From assembly GCA_963969345.1 (NCBI GenBank), contig OZ017767.1, positions 5,918,739 through 5,982,738 of the forward strand: a stretch of DNA of 64,000 nucleotides. The letters run 5' to 3'. This DNA comes from Turbatrix aceti (lineage: Eukaryota; Nematoda; Chromadorea; Rhabditida; Panagrolaimidae). The notes under the pieces were generated by a model that ran no database searches, had not been told where the DNA came from, and was given only the letters and a program-made list of their open reading frames with translations. How positions within the stretch are numbered: the stretch's first letter is position 1; the number at the start of each line of letters is the position of its first letter. A program made the position numbers and the translations under genes. Below, one piece after another: positions 34,901 to 45,765 of the stretch.

Positions 34901-35928
34901 GATAGAGATGGTCTTGTTGTCGATAGGATTCAACGGTTGCCAGGGAAGCAAGTTGTCCAAAGAACGCCTAATCCACGGCATAATGATGACGTAGTCGGTC
35001 GGAAGGATGGAATTGCTAGCAAAGTACTGCAGGAGCGGGAGGTTCTTCTCGTACAAGTACGTGATTGCCAGGATGATCACTTCAAGTTTTCTGCGTCAGA
35101 TAAATTTTTATTCTAAATAACTTACCTCTCGCCGAGTTTTTTATAATGTCAATATCCACATCGCGGACCTCATCATCGGGTCCAAGTGCCACTTTCACGA
35201 GTGTCACCACCACGTTATTCATCTCCGCCTCCAGACCCTGCGAGATGCTTAGGGATTCCGTAATCGATGTAGTGTCCGACGCGTTATACAGTATGACGAC
35301 ATTTGTCCACCTGTGGGCCGCGATAAAGCTGATAATTGCGGCGTACTGTGAGCCGGAAGTCAGAGGCGAGACTTTTATGAGCGTGGCCAGGGATTCGGTG
35401 TAAGCGTCGCCGCCGGCAATGGCCGTGGTCAGCACCGGCAACTTCCACCGCGCCGAAAGCTTTGAAACGCAGGAAATTTCTGAACAACATCCGGGTCGAA
35501 TAATCAATTGTTACACAGTTTCACAGAACTTACCTGAGTCACAGTTTGGGCCGATGAGCGCCTTGACGCCTTCCGTGTAGTACAGCATGGCGGCGTTCTC
35601 CAGGCCTTTGCCATTGGAGCAGCCGATTTTGGTAATGAAACTGAATAACAAAAAAATATTAATATTCAACTTCAGCGCCGAAAAAAGTCCAAAAACGTAC
35701 GAAAAGTTCAGTTCAGGTCGAAATAACCAGTTTGCCAGAATGTCTTCGCGGGCTACCTGTAGCGCGTCTGCTTCGAATTGGTCGGATACGACAGCTCCGA
35801 TGACTACCTGCAACCAAGGGATGGGCGTACTGTATACAGAACCAAGTGGGGTAACTTACGTTTTCGCACCGGGCCAAACAAACAAAATAATAATTCAAAA
35901 CAGCAATGATAAAATACAAAAACGACAT
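31923..35928 (-). CDS. Receptor-type guanylyl cyclase (gcy family)
   Basis: Eleven exons: 35860-35928, 35701-35807, 35534-35640, 35126-35479, 34862-35079, 34001-34572, 33513-33954, 33241-33469, 32990-33187, 32187-32938, 31923-32126; 1083 residues. Order: signal peptide (1-21), ANP-receptor-like ligand-binding domain (GPNCDSEISCVSKLSARWKL), membrane span near 448-474, kinase homology domain, coiled linker (about 836-870) and cyclase domain. The kinase domain lacks HRD and DFG, so it is a pseudokinase, as usual in the family. The cyclase has metal Asp in FTDIVGF (about D899) and ETIGDAYM. The Glu there and Cys in YCLFGDTVN mark GTP rather than ATP use, and NVASRMES supplies the catalytic Asn/Arg. 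It makes cGMP, probably in sensory neurons as for other gcy genes. Acceptors of exons 5 (TTGAAG) and 8 (GTTAAG) are weak, but frame and homology fix them. Confidence 0.92.
34630..34856. repeat. GTTCG-family element copy, intron of the guanylyl cyclase
   Basis: Repeated TTCG/CGAA motifs: GTTTGTTCGCGAACACGGTC, CGAACGAACAACGAACAG, GTTCGATTTTCGGAACAAAA and TTCGAATTCGTTCTCGAAC. It occupies most of intron 5. Confidence 0.65.
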
Positions 35929-36760
35929 CACGTGCAAACACGTCGAGGGTTACTGACGACTCGCTGTAGGCCATCTGACAAAAGCCATCCATCGTAATTA
36001 GGGCGAAGAGGCAGGTAAGCTTGTCGGAGACACAGGTAAAAGATAAGCAAGTGAGATAATTGCTTCCGGCGCGATGCTCAAGCTATGCTGATATGTACAT
36101 ACGTATTGTATGGGCTCTTATGTTAGAGACTTGTTTTGACAGACGACGGGGAAAAAAAGTATGCGTTAGCATGTGACCCGGAAAAGTTTTCGGTTGTCCT
36201 AAACATGTTTGCGATAAATATTCGGTTTTTCAGACGTTTTTGGTTTTTTCTACAAGGTTTTTTCTTATGAGAGAAGATGATCCCGCACAGAAGATTGGTG
36301 CACTCAAAGTCGGCTGTAGGGGAAAATGAACTTCCTGATGAAAATCCAATTTTCGCCTGGAGAGAACTCAATATACCGTATTTTGTGCCTTCAGTAGTAA
36401 ATAAAAACCGTCACAAAAAACGTAAAACTTCAGAATGATGCAATTTTCTGTTGTTTTTTGTTGATACATTTTTTTGCAAAAATTAGTACAAACTACATAT
36501 AACTTGCAATTTTGTACTCAATTTGACGTAAACGGTGCCTGTGTCACAGAATACTTATTTCAAAAAATGAGTGACAGAGCAAATTGTGATTTTTTGTATA
36601 CATAAATATTATTACGCCCCCGAAGTGTCCCTCAAATTTTTTTTTGTAACGAAATAAATTTAATTAGTAGCAAAAACATCTCATTGAATTACATTAAAAT
36701 AACATCTGATTAGCAGCGGGTATGTAGTCATCACGTGGTGATTGCGGTTGGTTCGTCGTT

Positions 36761-38553
36761 CTATGGCTTGGTTACCGGCAGGTTGAGCTGAACGACTGCG
36801 TAGTCGCTGCTGACCATCCACTCGAGATTGCTTTTTCCGAAGGTTTTCTCCACGTTGGCCACGGCCTCGGCAGGCAGTCCGGCCACGGTTTCGGCCTTGA
36901 GCGTCCTCAGCGAGAGAAAGGGAACCTCAGACATGCTTTGGATCGCCGTCTGCAAAGTTTTCAATATTTTAAAATTCATCTATGCCATTGAACGCCCGTA
37001 AATCAAGCACAAACCTCGTAGGGAGTTTCATAGGGCCAAGAACGGTCGTCGAGGAGCTTCCGGCCGTTGAGATCGCCCTTGAAAATGACAAGCGAGGCGT
37101 TGCGAAGGTCGTCGAAGAGCGTGGGCGCATGAGTCTTCATTTCCCAGTAGGAACGGGAAGTCGTCCAAAAAGGCTCGGAACGAAAGACAAATTCCTTGCG
37201 CTTTGACCATTTTCGACCCAGCGTGTAGAGGATCTCGTCCGTGTCATTTGACAGCCGATCCACGATCGCTCGAAAGTCAGAGACGAGCGCGTCACTCACA
37301 AACCAGGGAAAAGCTTTGAAGTGAAATACAACCGTTTTAACGAGGCCACGAGCGACGACGAATTCCGCAAGAGCGAGATCCGTGAAGAGCTCCAGTGCAG
37401 CGTTGTCGAGGACAATGTGCAGCTCCCGGCCCTGACAGCGCGTAAGCAGGTGATTCACCGCCGCGTCCAGGTGATCGGACAGGATGTTGGGACGCAGGAC
37501 GGCCAGGTCTTCGAAGAAGCGCTCGGCCATGGAATGTGTATCGCCGCCCGTCAGAGAGAGGTCGCATTTGTTGCCCCAGAGTTGGACCTGAAAAATTTTG
37601 ATGACTGTTTGAAAATTGAACAGCTAGAAATATTCTCAACGGGCCTATTTTTTTCTGCCCCACTGCAAAAAAAATTGAAAACATCACAAAAAAATTTTTT
37701 TATCAAAGAAATGCTCGTGGAAGCCAAAATAATTCAAAAAATGGGTAAAAACACGCAAATCGTGTTTTTTGAACGCTATTTTCAAATTTTTATAAAATTT
37801 ACCACAAAACAGATAATTTTTGGACTTAAACGCAAACAAACCTGCAACAATCGACTCAAAGCAGCTCGCTCGTCGATGTTCACCGACTTTTCCCACTCGA
37901 GCAGCTCGCAGGCGATAGCCTTGATGTGAGCAATGCTGAAAAAAAAAAGCTTATTCGGTCACAAATTTTTATTTTTTCTGTCAACACAAACCTGCCATTG
38001 AGCGCAGTAGTTTTGTCCTCGATGAAATAGTCGTCATTGTTGACATGCACGTGATTGTGCTCAAAGAAGTACCGGACCCTGGCGTACATGTAGCACTCGG
38101 TGAAGAGCCACGGCGGGTCAAACCACGTCAATTTGTCCTCTCCCAACTTCAAAAAAAAATTTTAATTTAAAAATCCTAATTTTGTTCTGCAAGTGCCAAA
38201 ACTCACCCTCTCCTTCACCTCGTCAAGGTGAGCGTTCCAGGCATCGTACCTGCCGTCGGGGACGGCGTCAAACTTGAGCAGAGGCTTGTTCGTTTCAATC
38301 CGATACCTGAGCTCGCTGATTTTGGCAATGACCTCTTTGATCTCGGCGACCTTTGCCGTCTGGTGACCTTCTTTCAAATCGTAAATTTTCCTCGAGTACT
38401 GATCGACAATTTTGCACAAAATTTTGGGCCATCGATTGCGGATTGAGTTGAACGCAAAAGTTCTGAAACAATCAACTGAATACGAAACTTTCCAATTTCG
38501 TAAACTCACTTTGGCACGTTCCCGGTGACTTGCGGTGCCAGCGTTGAAGACAT
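36761..38553 (-). CDS. ARMT1: ARMT1 (DUF89) acidic-residue methyltransferase / metal-dependent phosphatase
   Basis: Exons are 38510-38553, 38207-38462, 37992-38146, 37842-37935, 37015-37587 and 36761-36949; 436 residues, close to the human 441. Family landmarks: AFNSIRNRWPKIL near the start, LTWFDPPWLFTECYMYARVR, VQLWGNKCDLSLTGGDTHS, HIVLDNAALELFTDL (metal/substrate site DN), LVIFKGDLNGRKLLDDRSWP and LSLRTLKAETVAGL. ARMT1 is described both as a PCNA carboxyl methyltransferase and as a DUF89 damage-control phosphatase; the sequence alone does not choose between them. All six exons agree in phase. The 5' flank is unusual: a mobile element begins 40 bases before the ATG (see 38593-39131). Confidence 0.92.
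37675..37775. repeat. Family-B dispersed repeat copy, intron of ARMT1
   Basis: Core AATGCTCGTGGAAGCCAAAA then TAATTCAAAAAATGGG, matching the copies at 9345 and 42880. Confidence 0.65.
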
Positions 38554-38592
38554 GGTTTTTGAAAGACGCGGTCACACGTGTATGTGAAAATC

Positions 38593-39131
38593 CAGAGTTG
38601 TTCGATGCTCACCAAATTGCTCCTGCTCACTGCTCGCTCCTGCTCAGCTCACGAGCGCGAGCGGAGCGAGCGCGAAAAATTGGAGTGCTCAATGAGCATG
38701 AGCAGAGCGAGCACGAAAAATTGAATTGCTCAAAGAGCGCGAGCAGAGCGAGCAAGAGAAATTTTTAAAATGAGCACTGCTCACTATAAATTTAGTGCTA
38801 CAAATACTAAAATACTGGTAATTTCGACCAAAAACACGATGTTGGGGGTATCTCCAAGCAGTATACGGTCTTTATTTTAGTGAGGGACTAAATTCGTGGC
38901 TCAAACTTCACTTTTTTTGTGTGAGCCATGTTTGCTCATTGCTCGCTCCTGCTCGACTCACGAGCGTGAGCAGAGCAAGAGCAGAGGATCTGAGAATAAA
39001 AGAGCGCGAGCGGAGCGAGCGCGAAAATTTTAGGAACTCAAAGAGCATGAGCAGAGCGAGCACGGAAAATTGAATTGTTCAAAGAGCGCGAGCAGAGCGA
39101 GCGCTGAAAATTGTCGAATCGAACAACTCTG
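38593..39131. mobile_element. Non-autonomous hAT-like element with GAGC-rich core
   Basis: The 539-base element has perfect 13-base terminal inverted repeats, CAGAGTTGTTCGA at 38593-38605 and its complement at 39119-39131. It is flanked by an exact 8-base duplication TGAAAATC at 38585-38592 and 39132-39139. The inside has two blocks of tandem GAGCNNGAGCAGAGCGAGC-type units with GCTC complements, separated by an AT-rich middle. There is no transposase frame. An 8-base duplication and CA-starting ends fit hAT transposition. Confidence 0.9.
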
Positions 39132-39583
39132 TGAAAATCTCTTCTATCGACTGAATGAAGACACCGGCCGTAGTGATGAGTAATATTTATATTAGCTACG
39201 GAGCGGCAGCAGCAACCAACGAAAGTGTATTGCAAATCTCCAAAGTCGCAGTTTCGGTGCTCCCGAGACGACTGATTTACCTGACCCTTTCAATGCGCAT
39301 ACGTACGTCAAATGTTGCATTTTTGATGCCTGTGTGCTCTTTTGTTCATGGCTCAGTTAACTGAATCTCACACTGATAAATTCAATGATCCAAGGCCGGT
39401 GTACCGGTGTAAGAAATGTCAAGGATGTGGTAACAGAACTGCGCAAGAATTTACGTTGTGAGCAAGAATTTACGATCTTTGGCAATCCGTTCCTAACAGT
39501 TGAGCGTTTTATGCGGAGATGATGTCCGGTGATGATTTCGATTTCCGGAAGAATCAGAAGATTTTGTTCATATCTCCAGTGCC

Positions 39584-40358
39584 ATGTCCATCCTCCTGCC
39601 GGACGAAAGCCACTGCAAGACCGACTTGGGGCTGATCCTCTACGCCCAGCGACCGAGTTATACATTTGCAGCCGAGGTTGTGGATAACCGGGAGGTTTCC
39701 GGGCTTTTTGGTTACGTCGAGTACGATGTCGTAATATCGGTTAGATTTCTTTCGTGATAAGACCCGGCATATTTCACGTGTCTTTAGGCGACATCGCTTG
39801 ACAAGATTGTAAACGAGACGAGGCGCTTCAAGACCCAGACTCGGTTCAAAGAGGTGCACAAACTTTTCACAACACTTTCCACAATTCACAAACAGGTGAG
39901 TCATCGAACAAAACAAGCATTGTTGCATTGTTTTGCTTTTTTTCAGCTCTACCTGAAAGACCATGTCCCCAATTTCCCAGGCACCGTAATGTGGGGATCA
40001 GCAGCTCCGGAAATCATCGTGGAGCGCCGCAAGGCCATCGGCCTTTTTGTCAACTTTGTCGTCAACAACGAAGTTCTCTGCAAGACCCGTGCTTTCCAGA
40101 CTTTTCTAGAGGTTGTTGCTTTTTTTGTTGTTTTTCCGCCTTTTTTCGTTGTTTACCAATTTTTTCGTTATTATTTAGTCGTTCGTCGAACTCAAAGAGC
40201 ATTCGAATTCGACGACCGCTGTCGAAGTCAAGCCCGGAGACATCCCCGAAGGTCCTTTGTCGCCGGATTTGTTCCTGCCATCCTCCGCGGAAGCCCAGTC
40301 TGAGCCCGAAGGAGCACCGGCACCGATCGAGGAGCTTCGCGAGTCGGAAGACAGCTGA
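39584..40358 (+). CDS. PX-domain protein (sorting-nexin-like)
   Basis: Exons are 39584-39739, 39788-39895, 39947-40111 and 40179-40358; 202 residues. The PX fold is suggested by FGYVEYDVVIS, the RF of TRRFKTQTRFKEVHKLFTTL, the Pro-rich turn HVPNFPG, and the helix EIIVERRKAIGLFVNFVVNN followed by FQTFLESFVEL. PX domains bind phosphoinositides, mostly PI3P, on endosomes. The basic residues of the lipid pocket are not all obvious, so lipid binding is uncertain. The acidic C-terminal tail (about 150-202) has no known domain. It lies 239 bases upstream of ZPR1 on the same strand and could be co-transcribed. Confidence 0.78.
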
Positions 40359-40590
40359 ACACTTTTTTTTTACTCCAGTCGGCCACCGGGTTGAATTCTG
40401 GGCCTTTTCTATGTATTTTTTTACGTTTCACTGCACTGTAAAAATTTTTGATATATTTTTTTTGTTGATTCTTCATGAATGAGACTTTTATCGGCCGATG
40501 ATCAGTTTTTTTATCCGTTTGATGCGGAAATGAAAATAATTTGTTGTTTTTTGCGTTGTTTTGGTTTTGAATATTTTTTGTTTTTTTTTC

Positions 40591-40592
40591 AG
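40591..40592 (+). promoter_or_regulatory. Probable trans-splice acceptor of ZPR1
   Basis: A T-run ending TTTCAG lies four bases before the ZPR1 ATG, the usual nematode spliced-leader arrangement. Confidence 0.6.
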
Positions 40593-40596
40593 CAAG

Positions 40597-42622
40597 ATGA
40601 TAGCTAGCGAACCAGAGCCGATATTTCGGGACCTTTCGGCCGATGACGCGGATCAGGCGCCGGTCCAGATTGAGTCTCTATGCATGCAGTGTCATGAAAA
40701 TGTAAGTATCGTATTCAGGGAGAGGCGCACGTTTGCGTTCGTTCGCGAGCAGATTTTTGTTAATTAAAAAAAAATTATTTTATTACTCATTTACGGTAAA
40801 AAATTTAGGGCATGACCCGACTGATGTGCACGAGGATACCGTACTACAAGCAAGTGATTGTCATGTCCTTCTCATGCGATCACTGCGGCTACCGTAACAA
40901 CGAGCTACAAAGCGGAGAAGCCGTCCAGGAATTTGGCACGGAAGTTGTTCTGCAGGTCAAGGAACCCGCTGACCTCAACCGGCAGCTTGTCAAATCCGAA
41001 TACGCGTCCATAGAAGTCCCCGAGCTCGAGCTGACCATCCCACCCCGCTCCCAGCAAGGCGAAATCACGACCGTCGAGGGCATCCTGAGCCGCGTCGTCG
41101 CTGGACTCAGCCAGGATCAGGACAGGCGTCGGGTCGATGATCCCGCGGGAGCCGCTCAGATCGATGCTTTTATTGCCCGTGTTGAGGCTCTTTCTCGACT
41201 CGAGCAGCCGTGGACGCTGAAGTTGAAGGACGCGTCCGGCAACTGCTTCATTCAGAATCCCAATCCACTCCACGTTGATCCCCGGTGTATTACAAGTCAC
41301 TACTACAGAAAATTGGAGGACAACAAACTTCTCGGACTCGCTGACGATGACACCGCTGAAGACGACCCGGCGACGTTGGAGGACCGAGAGTGGCGGTCGT
41401 ACGAGGACGCGAAGCACGAGGTGCTCCGGCTTCACAGCAGCTGCCCCGACTGCGGCCGAGATGCCACGACCTGCATGAAGCCGACCGGTGAGTTATGTGG
41501 GTCTAGGCATAAAATTCGACGGTCGGAAAAGTCAAAAAAAAATTTTTTTTTGGCTTTTTGACGGTCGGAAAAGCAAAAAATTAAAATTAAAAAAATAAAT
41601 GATCGCTGCATATAAAAAAATGCATACAATATTTTTTTCTTTTCATTTTTCAATTTTTTATTGACTGAATAATTTTTGCGGATTCTTACAAATATTTCAA
41701 TTTATTTGCAAAAAATTTGGTCAAATTAAAAAAAATGATCTTGAAGCGAAAATTTTTCGCAAAATAAACCGAAAAACCCGCGGCTTCATTTTTAGAAATT
41801 TTTCTTCGGCCTCAAAATTTTTGCCCGCCTGGTTTTTAGGCTTGTTTCTAAAACCTTTTTTTTTTGCGGTTTACAAAAAAATAATTTTTTTTAATGTTTG
41901 AACTCACTTTTTTCCTATCAACGGGAAAATTAAAAAAAAATTGGCTCGGCATCGGCCCAAAAATTTCGCTCGGTTTTATGCCTTTCTTCGGACACGATAA
42001 ATTAATTGGTAATCCATCGCATTTTTCAGACGTCCCCTACTTCCAAACAGTCATCATCATGTCCACAACGTGCGACCACTGCGGTTTCAAATCCAACGAA
42101 ATCAAGCCCGGTGGTGCGATCCAGGATTTCGGCTGCAAACTGTCGGTTACGGTCTCGGATGAGCTGGATCTCGCCCGGGATGTCCTCAAATCCGAAACCT
42201 GCAGTCTATCCATTCCGGAGCTCGAAATCGAAGTTGGCTGCGGCGCCCTGAGCGGCCGATTCACGACCGTCGAGGGTCTGCTGAAGGCCACCCGGGAACA
42301 ACTCGAGGACCAAGCCCGATTTTTCATGGGTGACAGCGCGGTCGCCGAGACCAAAGGCACCGGCAGGTCGATCAAGGAGGTGCTCCAGGGCCTCGAAGAC
42401 GTCGTCGAGCTGAAACGACCCGGCACTGTCATCCTCGACGATCCCGCGGGAAATTCGTACGTGCAGAGCCTCATGGCGCCTCTCGACGATCCAAAACTGA
42501 AGAAGGAGTTCTACAAGAGGAGCTTCGAGCAGGACGATGATCTGGGACTCAATGATATGAAAGTGGAGAACTACGGCGAGATGGAGGCCATCAAGGAGGA
42601 AGACGAAGACGAAACCGCTTGA
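40597..42622 (+). CDS. ZPR1: Zinc finger protein ZPR1
   Basis: Exons are 40597-40701, 40809-41487 and 42030-42622; 458 residues, against 459 in human. Two tandem ZPR1 modules are complete. Zinc finger 1 is C29/C32 with C58/C61 (SLCMQCHEN...CDHCGYRNNE). Zinc finger 2 is C247/C250 with C276/C279 (CPDCGRD...CDHCGFKSNEIKPGG). Each is followed by the beta-sandwich block with TTVEG (GEITTVEGIL, GRFTTVEGLL) and DDPAG/DASGN. ZPR1 is a chaperone for eEF1A folding and shuttles between cytoplasm and nucleus. Splice phases agree. Intron 2 is 542 bases of AT-rich DNA and intron 1 holds a short GTTCG-family fragment. Confidence 0.95.
40712..40766. repeat. GTTCG-family fragment, intron of ZPR1
   Basis: TTCAGGGAGAGGCGCACGTT then TGCGTTCGTTCGCGAGCAG. 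This resembles the terminal end CAGGGATGGGCGAACGTTCG of the 44016-44426 element. Confidence 0.55.
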
Positions 42623-42879
42623 TGTCATTTTTTTGAGCATGTGAACTTGTTGATTTGATTGATTGATGATGGACTGATTTGAAAAATTGAGCTTGTTTAT
42701 GAAGTTATTTTGGCTTTTGGTTACTGGGTTTTGCTCCCTGGATGCGGTATTTGATTTTTTGGGGCGGTTTTGGATGGCGGCGGATGTCGATTTGAAAGCG
42801 CTCTGACTTTGTTACGATGAACAAAAATTTTGCTTTGTGCCAAAAAAATTATAACCAAAAAAATTATGTTTCTGTGCAG

Positions 42880-42995
42880 CATTTTATAAAAAGTCGAAAA
42901 TTGCGTACAAAAAACACAATACTCGTTTTTGAATAATTTTAGCTTCCATGAGCATTTTTTTCGAAATTTTTTTAAACAAAATTATTTTATGGTTT
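42880..42995. repeat. Family-B dispersed repeat copy (inverted), intergenic
   Basis: Contains TTTTTGAATAATTTTAGCTT and CCATGAGCATTTTTTTCG, the reverse complement of the cores at 9345 and 37675. Confidence 0.65.
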
Positions 42996-43260
42996 TCACA
43001 AATTTTTTTGCAGCGATTTCGGGCCGACAAAAATCGACCCGTTGATTGACATTTTTACTGCCTGACGATAGTTTTTACGGCGTCTGGTTCATTTTTTAAT
43101 ATTTCTGACAATGAGTTTTGAAAACAGTTCAAACAATTTTTATGTGAATTGAAGCAGTTTTTGCAACCTTCATTAACACGACAGGATTTTTAATTTTTTT
43201 CGCGCACCGTAAAAAACTTTCAAATAATTAGATAAATAATTTTTGTAGGCTGCAAACGGG

Positions 43261-43640
43261 ATGTCGAGGAGAAAAACGACGGAGAAGGGACCTCGCCAGC
43301 TCACCGTCAAGCTGTAAGTTTTTTGCTAGGTTGGGGGGGGGAACTAGTTTTAATCCATATTTATTCCTTGATTGGTTTGTTCAGGGAATTCGAACGCGAG
43401 CCCTTGGACGACTTCCGGCTCCCCGATCTCAAACTGCTTCTCAGCACGGCCACGCGCTTCGTTCTCGGCGAGCTGGGGCCCGAATATACCGTTCGGGCCT
43501 TCGACGAACACACTCGCAAGGCTGTCATCGAGATGGACGCCGCGGATGTTGCCGCTCTCTGGGGCGCGCTCTCGCTCTACGGCAACCACGTTGGCTTCGG
43601 CAACGTTGCGATACACTTTTTCAGTCTGACAGAGCCATAA
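43261..43640 (+). CDS. Small Rpp14/Pop5-family RNase P/MRP subunit
   Basis: Exons are 43261-43313 and 43385-43640; 102 residues. QLTVKLEFEREPLDDFRLPD, LKLLLSTATRFVLGELG, AVIEMDAADVAALWGALSLY and NVAIHFFSLTEP follow the Rpp14/Pop5 fold (beta, long helix, beta, helix with a conserved LWGAL, beta). The length and the absence of the Pop5 C-terminal extension favour Rpp14. The protein would be part of RNase P, which trims tRNA 5' ends, or RNase MRP. A TTTTTGTAG acceptor 12 bases before the ATG suggests trans-splicing. It follows ZPR1 by 640 bases. Confidence 0.8.
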
Positions 43641-44015
43641 ACAGAAAGTGATCTCGATCGCGGGGCGTAGGCTGCAGCGGGGGAACCGGAACTCCGTTGA
43701 ACTCTGCCTCTGCCTCTGCCTCTGAGCGTCTCGGCTGCGGTTGCGGCGGCTGTGGCGTTAGGTGAGATTCGTCGCGGATTTTTCAAGGTCTGGAAAAAGA
43801 AATCAGACCGGTTTGGAGTGTTTTAATCGACGGAAACGGGCCAACTGCGGTTTTTGGTTTTTCTCGACCCGATCGACGCCCGACGCCTAGGATCCCGCGA
43901 GAGCGCTCAAACTTTGTTTTAATGCAACAACAGGGATAACTGGGTTAACTGCCACTTTGCAGATGATAACAAACGTCGGGGGCACAAGTTGTAAACTTTA
44001 TAATAGATTGGCCTC

Positions 44016-44426
44016 GGCTAGACAGGATGGATCAGGCATCGGCGAACAGCCGTTTTTTGTTCTCGAACGAACACGAACATTTTGTTAATTTTGTTCGGGA
44101 AATCGAACGAACGCGAACATTTTTGTCAGCGTTCGCGAACGAACAACGAACAGATTTTTTACATCTTTTATACAAAATTTTGTCCAAACTGGGCATAAAA
44201 ACGTATATAAACTTCGGTACTATGCATTTTCACGTTTTATGTCTAAACTTTTTATTGCCGAAGGCAATTGACACTATTTGTCATTTTTGGAAAAATAACA
44301 TCAATTTCGGCATCATTAAACTGATTTTACCTAAATTTTTGTTCGTTTTATCTGTTCGGAAAAATTATCTTTGTTCGCGAACGAATACGAACGTTCGCCC
44401 ATCCCTGGTCTGGATCCTGTCTAGCC
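44016..44426. mobile_element. GTTCG-rich element with inverted ends
   Basis: An outer inverted repeat of 13 bases, GGCTAGACAGGAT at 44016-44028, faces its complement at 44414-44426. Just inside, CAGGCATCGGCGAAC and the complement of CAGGGATGGGCGAACGTTCG form probable element ends, which look like hAT termini. Many CGAACGAACACGAAC-type units lie near each end. No transposase frame. Fragments occur in introns of ZFYVE19, the guanylyl cyclase and ZPR1. Confidence 0.7.
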
Positions 44427-44844
44427 AATTGAAATACGCCACAACGAGTGCAAAAAGTGCGTGAAATCGAAATATCCTCTATGCACCTGTATGTTACCTT
44501 TCCATCACTTTTTTTTTGCCGGTTTCTCTCCTAATCACTGGCACAATCCAGTTTTCATACGCAATTGTCTTACCGCAGATGAAATTTATCTGGCTGCAGC
44601 GTTGGGCGATACGTGTATCACCACGGAACAAAATTGACGAAATCGAAAGTGTCCGCCGGCGACGACACACTCGCTCTCAAGTCTTTGTCATTTTTCCAGA
44701 AAGCGAGCGCGCAAAAAAAGCGAAAGCGACTTTCGCGGGGGAACTTGTCAGTGCCCTGAGGGTTGTGACCTGAATCAAATATCAGGGTTTAGGCGGTTCG
44801 TTACGTTCGTTAATCGGCAGCTGACCGCATTCATCCGGGCGCTG

Positions 44845-44852
44845 CTATAAGA
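44845..44852 (+). promoter_or_regulatory. TATA box of the ground-like gene
   Basis: CTATAAGAAGG lies about 90 bases before the ATG in a short GC-rich leader; there is no acceptor-like T tract between, so initiation here without trans-splicing is plausible. Confidence 0.55.
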
Positions 44853-44934
44853 AGGCCGGATCCCGTGCGGCTGCTTCTTGATTGCTGTCAATCGCGTCGC
44901 GCGTCTTCTTCATCCGATTCTGTTTCATCCTAAA

Positions 44935-45765
44935 ATGCAGAGAGCATCGGTGCTTATTCTCTCGCTACTCGCGTCCCCGGCTATTGCCTTTTTCTTTGGC
45001 AACAGCTGTGGCTGCTCGGCTCCTCCAGCGTGCCCACCTGCGCCGTCGTGTGGCGGCGGTGGAGGCGGAAAGTGGGTTCAGACCCCGGTTGTCAGGTACG
45101 CTCCCGGTCCCGCTCCCGGCGGGTATGCGGCTGGTCCCGTTGGATTCCCACAGCAGGTTGGAGGCTACGCGCCCCAGGGTGGATTTGCTGGTCCCGTTGC
45201 GGGTGGTGGAGCTTATTCTGATGCTCCGGCTGGTGCTGGTAGTGCTGGTTACGGTCAGCAGGGTCCCGCTCCTAGTCCCGTCGGAGGCTACGGCCCCCAG
45301 GCCCCGGCTCCCGCCCCCGGCGCCGGTTACGGTCAACAGGTGATCCCCTCCGGAGGCTACAACGAAGCCGGAGCCGGAGCTGGCGAACAGTTCAAGGATA
45401 CCCCGATCTCCGCCGCTGGCAACAAGCTCCAGGAAGTCGAAGAAGAACTCGAAAACGCCGAAGGAAATCAGCAGCGAGACATCGCAGAGCCCGCGGCCGT
45501 CTCTGACCCCATCGACGTCAAGCAACTGAAACTGACCAACGACAGCGAGTGCAACAGCGAAGAACTCCGCAACATCATCATCGAGAACATCGATGAAGAC
45601 CTCAACAGCGCGAAGCGACTCATCCAGCTCGCTGCCGAGGCCCGCTTTGGTGGACGCTTCGACGTCGTCTGCTCGACCAACGACTTCTCGTACGTCACCA
45701 ATACCGAGGTCTACTGCCAGCACACCAAGGAAGACGTCTCGTGCTATTCGTACAGACAACTCTGA
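44935..45765 (+). CDS. Ground-like domain secreted protein (hedgehog-related family)
   Basis: A single exon of 276 residues. The signal peptide is 1-19 (MQRASVLILSLLASPAIAFF). It is followed by a Cys cluster NSCGCSAPPACPPAPSCGGG, then about 100 residues rich in Gly, Pro, Tyr and Gln with repeated GGYGPQ/GYGQQ motifs, an acidic linker, and the C-terminal ground-like domain: SECNSEELRNIIIENI, ARFGGRFDVVCSTNDFSYV, and paired cysteines to YCQHTKEDVSCYSY. Ground-like (grl) proteins are nematode-specific relatives of warthog/groundhog hedgehog-related proteins. They are secreted by epidermal or lining cells and associate with the apical matrix. The Gly-rich middle is consistent with a matrix role, which is inference. 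Confidence 0.88.
   Translation: MQRASVLILSLLASPAIAFFFGNSCGCSAPPACPPAPSCGGGGGGKWVQTPVVRYAPGPAPGGYAAGPVGFPQQVGGYAPQGGFAGPVAGGGAYSDAPAGAGSAGYGQQGPAPSPVGGYGPQAPAPAPGAGYGQQVIPSGGYNEAGAGAGEQFKDTPISAAGNKLQEVEEELENAEGNQQRDIAEPAAVSDPIDVKQLKLTNDSECNSEELRNIIIENIDEDLNSAKRLIQLAAEARFGGRFDVVCSTNDFSYVTNTEVYCQHTKEDVSCYSYRQL

Noticed and set aside
43920..43950. CAGGGATAACTGGGTTAACTG resembling a homing-endonuclease site or rDNA motif
   Set aside because: It is only a short partial likeness with no rDNA around it.
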